A stretch of 64,000 nt of DNA from NCBI RefSeq assembly GCF_013522925.1, contig NZ_JAAMQU010000013.1:1-64000 (forward strand). The letters run 5' to 3'. A model generated the notes under the pieces. It ran no database searches. It was not told the origin of the DNA and was given only the letters and a program-made list of their open reading frames with translations. Numbering within the stretch: position 1 is the first letter of the stretch; every line of letters begins with the position of its first letter. This document shows positions 60,370 to 64,000 of the stretch, in pieces. The translations under genes were made by a program, and so were the position numbers. This stretch comes from Pseudomonas japonica (GTDB lineage Bacteria > Pseudomonadota > Gammaproteobacteria > Pseudomonadales > Pseudomonadaceae).

Positions 60370-62763
60370 ATGCGCATCCACGCCGCCCCTCCTCCGCGCA
60401 TTACTGCTGCGTTATTTATCCTGTTTGGTTTGTTGATGCTCGGGGCGGGGGGCTGGTTGGCGGCGCTGGGGGGCTCCTGGTATTACGCGCTTGCCGGAAC
60501 CGGCCTCGCGGCCAGTGGCGGGCTGCTGTGGCGTGGCCGGCGGCTGGGTGTGCGGTTGTATGGCGCGCTATGGCTGCTTACGGTTATCTGGGCCTTCTGG
60601 GAGGTAGGGCTGGATGTCTGGGGGTTGCTCCCCAGGGTACTGGTACCGACCTTGTTGGGCTTATACCTGTTGCTGCCTTTCGTTCAGCGCGGGCTCGACC
60701 GCAGCGGGCCGGTGAGCAACCGTCGTTACGTTTGGGTACCGCTATGTGGCGTGGCGCTGGTGGCGGCGCTTGTGGCCTACAAACCTTCAGAGCCGGCCGC
60801 CAGAGGCTTGCCTGAGGTAATGGCGGGCTTCACCGGCACGAGCCAGGAGGGCCAGGACTGGCGCTACTACGGCGGCACGCCGACGGGGGATCGCTGGTCA
60901 CCGCTGGGGCAGATCACCCCCGCCAATGTAGATAACTTGCAGCTGGCCTGGAGCTTCCGGACAGGCGACCTGCCCAGGCAAGGCGAGAACAGCCATGGGT
61001 ATGAATTCAATTTCGAAGTCACGCCGCTCAAGGTGGGGGATAGCCTCTACCTCTGCACGCCGCATCGGGAAGTCATCGCGCTCGATGCCGTGACAGGGGC
61101 GCAGCGCTGGCGTTTCACGCCGCAGAACGACACCTCCAACAATGCCTACCTGGCCTGCCGCGGCGTTGCCTATTACCAGGCGCCGGCCGGCACCCCTTGC
61201 CCGCAACGGATCATTTCTACGACCGCGGATGCCCGGCTGTTCGCGCTGGATGCCACCACTGGTGCGCTGTGCGAAGGCTTTGGTGATCACGGCTTCGTGA
61301 ACCTTCGAGCGCATCTCGGGGACGTCCCCAAGGGCTTCCACTTCATCACCTCGCCGCCGCTGGTGGCGAAGGGCAAATTGCTACTTGGCGGCTGGATCTA
61401 CGACGGCCAGAAAACCAACGAACCGTCTGGCGCGGTGAGAGCGTTCGACCCTGTCACCGGCGAGCTGCTTTGGGCCTGGGATGTGGGCCGGCCGGACGAA
61501 GCGGTGCAGCACCCGTCGGCGGACGAACAGTTCACGCTCGGCACGCCCAACGCCTGGGGCGTATATACCGCAGACGTGGAACATGGGCTGGTGTACCTGC
61601 CCACGGGTAACGCCGTGCCGGATTACTATGGGGCCAAGCGGCGGCCTTTCGATGAGCGCTACTCCAGTTCCGTAGTGGCTGTGGACATCGATACCGGCGC
61701 ACCGCGCTGGCACTTCCAGACGCTGCACCATGACTTGTGGGATATGGACGTGCCTATCGGCCCTTCCCTGCTGGACATTCCCGGTGCTGGAGGTGAACCC
61801 ATTCCCGCGTTGGTGCAAACCACGAAACGTGGCGAGCTGTTTGTACTCAACCGCCTCACTGGCGAGCCGATCGTTCCGGTTGAGGAGCGCCCAGCGCCTC
61901 AGGGTGGACTACCGGATGATCCAACCGCACCCACACAACCCTACTCGGCAGGCTTGCCGAGCTTTGCGCCGCCCCCGGTGCATGAGCAGGATGCGTGGGG
62001 TATCACCCCAGTGGACCAACTGCTGTGCCGGCTGGACTTCAAGCGGCTGAACTACCAAGGCGCGTTCACGCCCTTCTCCCTAGAGCGTAAAACCCTGGTG
62101 TACCCGGCGTTCGACGGGGTGATCGACTGGCACGGCGCGAGTGTGGACCCACAGCGGCAGCGCCTGTACGCGAACCTGAGCTACATCCCGTTCACGGCCA
62201 AGGTAGTACCCCGCGAACAGGCGGAAGCCGATGGCACCGTTGACCCGTGGAACGGCGTGGGCCAACCGCCTCGCCCCAAAGAGTTCGCGGTGAACCCGCA
62301 ATACGGCACACCTTATGTAGTCACTGTGGAACCCTGGCTGGGCGTATTGGGCGCGCCATGCAAAGCGCCGCCATGGGGGCAACTGGCTTCGATCGATCTG
62401 AAAACCCGCCAGTTGTTGTGGCGGCGCGACGTGGGCACTACCCGGGACATGGGCCTGTTCAAGACCCATTTCAACCTGCCGCTGTCCACGGGCATCTTCA
62501 ACATCGGCGGCAACCTGAACACCGCCAGCGGCCTGGTGTTCATGGGTGCCACCGCCGATGACTACCTGCGGGCATTCGAAGCGGGCAGCGGCCGTGAGCT
62601 GTGGCGCCAGCGCCTGCCTGCGGGTGGCCAGGCCACGCCCATGACCTATCAAGGCGCCGATGGCCGGCAATACGTGGTGATTGCGGCCGGTGGGCACGGT
62701 GGGCTGGGTACGCGGGCCGGGGATTACATCATGGCCTACGCGCTGCCGAAGACATCGCAATGA
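60370..62763 (+). CDS. gcd: PQQ-dependent membrane glucose dehydrogenase
   Basis: This 797-residue enzyme oxidises glucose to gluconolactone in the periplasm and feeds ubiquinone. The N-terminal 140 residues have five membrane helices (ITAALFILFGLLMLGAGGWLA, then LGLYLLLPFVQRGLD). An eight-bladed PQQ propeller follows (WRYYGGTPTGDRWSPLGQI, LQLAWSFRTGD, LHHDLWDMDVPIGPS, NIGGNLNTASGLVFMGATAD, AAGGHGGLGTRAGDYIMAYALP, the last quoted HGGLGTRAGDYIMAYAL). Its length is normal for Gcd. It is monocistronic, with a 160-bp leader after the orphan terminator, and convergent with the YhcG-like gene. Confidence 0.94.
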   Translation: MRIHAAPPPRITAALFILFGLLMLGAGGWLAALGGSWYYALAGTGLAASGGLLWRGRRLGVRLYGALWLLTVIWAFWEVGLDVWGLLPRVLVPTLLGLYLLLPFVQRGLDRSGPVSNRRYVWVPLCGVALVAALVAYKPSEPAARGLPEVMAGFTGTSQEGQDWRYYGGTPTGDRWSPLGQITPANVDNLQLAWSFRTGDLPRQGENSHGYEFNFEVTPLKVGDSLYLCTPHREVIALDAVTGAQRWRFTPQNDTSNNAYLACRGVAYYQAPAGTPCPQRIISTTADARLFALDATTGALCEGFGDHGFVNLRAHLGDVPKGFHFITSPPLVAKGKLLLGGWIYDGQKTNEPSGAVRAFDPVTGELLWAWDVGRPDEAVQHPSADEQFTLGTPNAWGVYTADVEHGLVYLPTGNAVPDYYGAKRRPFDERYSSSVVAVDIDTGAPRWHFQTLHHDLWDMDVPIGPSLLDIPGAGGEPIPALVQTTKRGELFVLNRLTGEPIVPVEERPAPQGGLPDDPTAPTQPYSAGLPSFAPPPVHEQDAWGITPVDQLLCRLDFKRLNYQGAFTPFSLERKTLVYPAFDGVIDWHGASVDPQRQRLYANLSYIPFTAKVVPREQAEADGTVDPWNGVGQPPRPKEFAVNPQYGTPYVVTVEPWLGVLGAPCKAPPWGQLASIDLKTRQLLWRRDVGTTRDMGLFKTHFNLPLSTGIFNIGGNLNTASGLVFMGATADDYLRAFEAGSGRELWRQRLPAGGQATPMTYQGADGRQYVVIAAGGHGGLGTRAGDYIMAYALPKTSQ

Positions 62764-62779
62764 TGCCTTCGGCAGATGC

Positions 62780-63829
62780 TCAAGCCACAGGGCCGCCCTC
62801 GCTGGCCAGCTCCCGCTCGATTTGCTCGATGCTGGGCAGGCTGGCCTGCAGCTCGGCAGGCAACGCCCCTACCAGTTGATATTCAGCCACTCCCATGGGG
62901 CGGGCGCTGTCTCGCAGGGCGTATTCCGCCACCACCTTGTTCTTGCTCTTGCACAACAGCAAGCCGATGGTGGGGCCGTCCTGGGGATGCTTGAGCTGTG
63001 CGTCCACTGCGGTGAGGTAGAAGCTCAGCTGGCCAAGGTGCTCGGGCTTGAACTTGCCGGCCTTGAGCTCGATCACCACATAGCAGCGCAGCTTCAAATG
63101 GTAGAACAGCAGGTCGATGAAGAACTCGTCCCCGCCGACATCCAGCAATACCTGCTTGCCAACGAAGGCGAAACCCGCGCCCAGCTCCAGCAGAAAGTCA
63201 GTGACATGCCGAACGAGCGCGCTTTCGATATCGCGCTCCTGGGCCTCGACGGTCAAGCCGAGGAAGTCGAAACGGTATGGATCTTTCAGAGACTCCCGGG
63301 CCAGGTCGGATTGCGCCCTGGGCAGGTGGCTGTCGAAGTTACTTACGGCCTGGCCTGTGCGCTCCAGCAGGCGAGCCTCGATCTGCATCACCAGTACGTT
63401 GCGCGACCAGTTGTGTTCGATGGCCTTGGCGGCATACCAGCGTCGGGTTTCAGGGCCAGGGAGTTTGTCCAGCAACGCCAACTGGTGATACCACGGCAAT
63501 TGTGCAAGCACCTCTTGCACAAACTCCGCGTCGGGCCAGGCTTCGGCAAACGCGCGCATGTATTTGAGGTTGCGGGGCGAAAACCCTTTCATGTCCGGGA
63601 ACGCCGCACGCAGGTCGCGTGCCAGCCGGTCGATTACCTTGGTACCCCAGCCCTGCTCGGCCTGACGGCCAAGAATATCGCGGCCGATCTGCCAATAAAG
63701 CAGTACCAGCTCGCGATTTACCGCGAGGGTTGCCCGCTGCTGGGCGCCATGAATGCGGTTTTTGAGGTCGGCAAGCCAGGCGCTGTAGCCTTCAGGAGGC
63801 AGGCCGGGGCCAACAGAAGTGTCGCTCAT
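62780..63829 (-). CDS. YhcG-like PDDEXK nuclease (DUF1016)
   Basis: This 349-residue protein has the DUF1016 N-terminal domain (LLYWQIGRDILGRQAEQGWGT, FPDMKGFSPRNLKYMRAFAEAW, quoted GFSPRNLKYMRAFAEAW, LPWYHQLALLDKL). The PDDEXK nuclease domain has the core DEFFIDLLFYH...VVIELKAGKF, with the Asp and the E-x-K triplet intact, then LGQLSFYLTAVD. Such proteins occur alone and beside restriction systems; the function is not established. ATG 63829 begins the family N-terminus. It is convergent with gcd. Confidence 0.9.
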   Translation of the reverse strand: MSDTSVGPGLPPEGYSAWLADLKNRIHGAQQRATLAVNRELVLLYWQIGRDILGRQAEQGWGTKVIDRLARDLRAAFPDMKGFSPRNLKYMRAFAEAWPDAEFVQEVLAQLPWYHQLALLDKLPGPETRRWYAAKAIEHNWSRNVLVMQIEARLLERTGQAVSNFDSHLPRAQSDLARESLKDPYRFDFLGLTVEAQERDIESALVRHVTDFLLELGAGFAFVGKQVLLDVGGDEFFIDLLFYHLKLRCYVVIELKAGKFKPEHLGQLSFYLTAVDAQLKHPQDGPTIGLLLCKSKNKVVAEYALRDSARPMGVAEYQLVGALPAELQASLPSIEQIERELASEGGPVA

Positions 63830-63961
63830 GCCTTTGCTCGCGCAGGTAGAAGGTGCCTACCTTAAATCAACACCGAAACGAGCCCAAGAACCCGCGGGCT
63901 GACTATGTGAGCAGAGGTTACCAACAGGGCTTTCTACGAGAGAGGGAGCAAAAGCAGCGAT

Positions 63962-63982
63962 GGGCCGGCGTCCTGCCGGCCC
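63962..63982. terminator. GC hairpin near the right edge
   Basis: GGGCCGGC (63962-63969) pairs perfectly with GCCGGCCC (63975-63982) around GTCCT. It has no T run on either strand, so it may be a terminator of a gene beyond the edge or a simple repeat. The 130 bp between the nuclease start and this hairpin hold a short hairpin AGGTAG/CTACCT (63844-63862) and nothing else I can assign. Confidence 0.35.
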
Positions 63983-64000
63983 GGGGATTGCCTTCAATGC

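Overview
The window looks like a chromosome segment of a Pseudomonas, most probably of the P. putida group. The coding sequences are GC-rich, and the gene order from about 16.8 kb to 48 kb (thiD-thiE-hemL; ybeZ-ybeY-ybeX-lnt; leuS-lptE-holA; lipA-lipB-ybeD-dacA-rlpA-mltB-rodA-mrdA-rlmH-rsfS-nadD-proA) is the conserved Pseudomonas core order as I remember it; no database was searched. I found no tRNA, rRNA, CRISPR array or prophage. Region 1 (1 to about 6.26 kb) is accessory DNA. It opens with the 3' end of an IS3-family element, followed on the minus strand by four small unrecognised genes. Three of these are diverged tandem paralogues, and the one next to the IS has lost its native C-terminus to it. 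A divergent XRE-type regulator, a complete hrpB helicase and about 780 bp of unassigned DNA follow. The region ends in a second, truncated hrpB 5' fragment that joins the normal chromosome, so the island seems to have been exchanged into the native hrpB locus. Region 2 (6.8-16.6 kb) is a mixed set: lipoprotein, CDF metal exporter, a DUF6515-like Pro/Arg/Asp-rich protein, an Lrp/AsnC regulator, AMP nucleosidase, RluE, an AidB-like acyl-CoA dehydrogenase and a membrane hybrid histidine kinase with a degenerate receiver. Region 3 (16.8-34.7 kb) is core metabolism: thiamine (thiD, thiE), tetrapyrrole (hemL), the ybeZ-ybeY-ybeX-lnt operon for ribosome maturation and lipoprotein acylation, leuS-lptE-holA with an MltB-like transglycosylase, and the lipoate genes lipB-lipA with ldcA. 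Region 4 (34.8-44 kb) is one long minus-strand series, proA-nadD-rsfS-rlmH-mrdA-rodA-mltB-rlpA-dacA. It joins proline and NAD synthesis and ribosome maturation to the rod-shape and peptidoglycan machinery, and ends at a strong terminator before ybeD. Region 5 (44.2-53.3 kb) holds Mpg glycosylase, a DedA-PAP2 fusion, a Lon-substrate-domain protein, the LrgB/CidA pair, a MaoC hydratase, a MORN-repeat lipoprotein with a caspase-like C13 protease, an NAD(P)-binding protein, a YceK-like lipoprotein, ubiX and mpl. Region 6 (53.3-64 kb) pairs a sigma-54 activator with a divergent aldehyde dehydrogenase that has a well-formed -24/-12 promoter. A GNAT enzyme, DedA, MtfA, Ppa, PQQ glucose dehydrogenase and a YhcG-like nuclease follow. 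Two orphan intrinsic terminators (9.4 kb minus, 60.2 kb plus) have no coding gene upstream and suggest small RNAs. The best candidates for undescribed biology are the paralogue trio in the island, the hrpB replacement, the two orphan terminators and the MORN-C13 lipoprotein.
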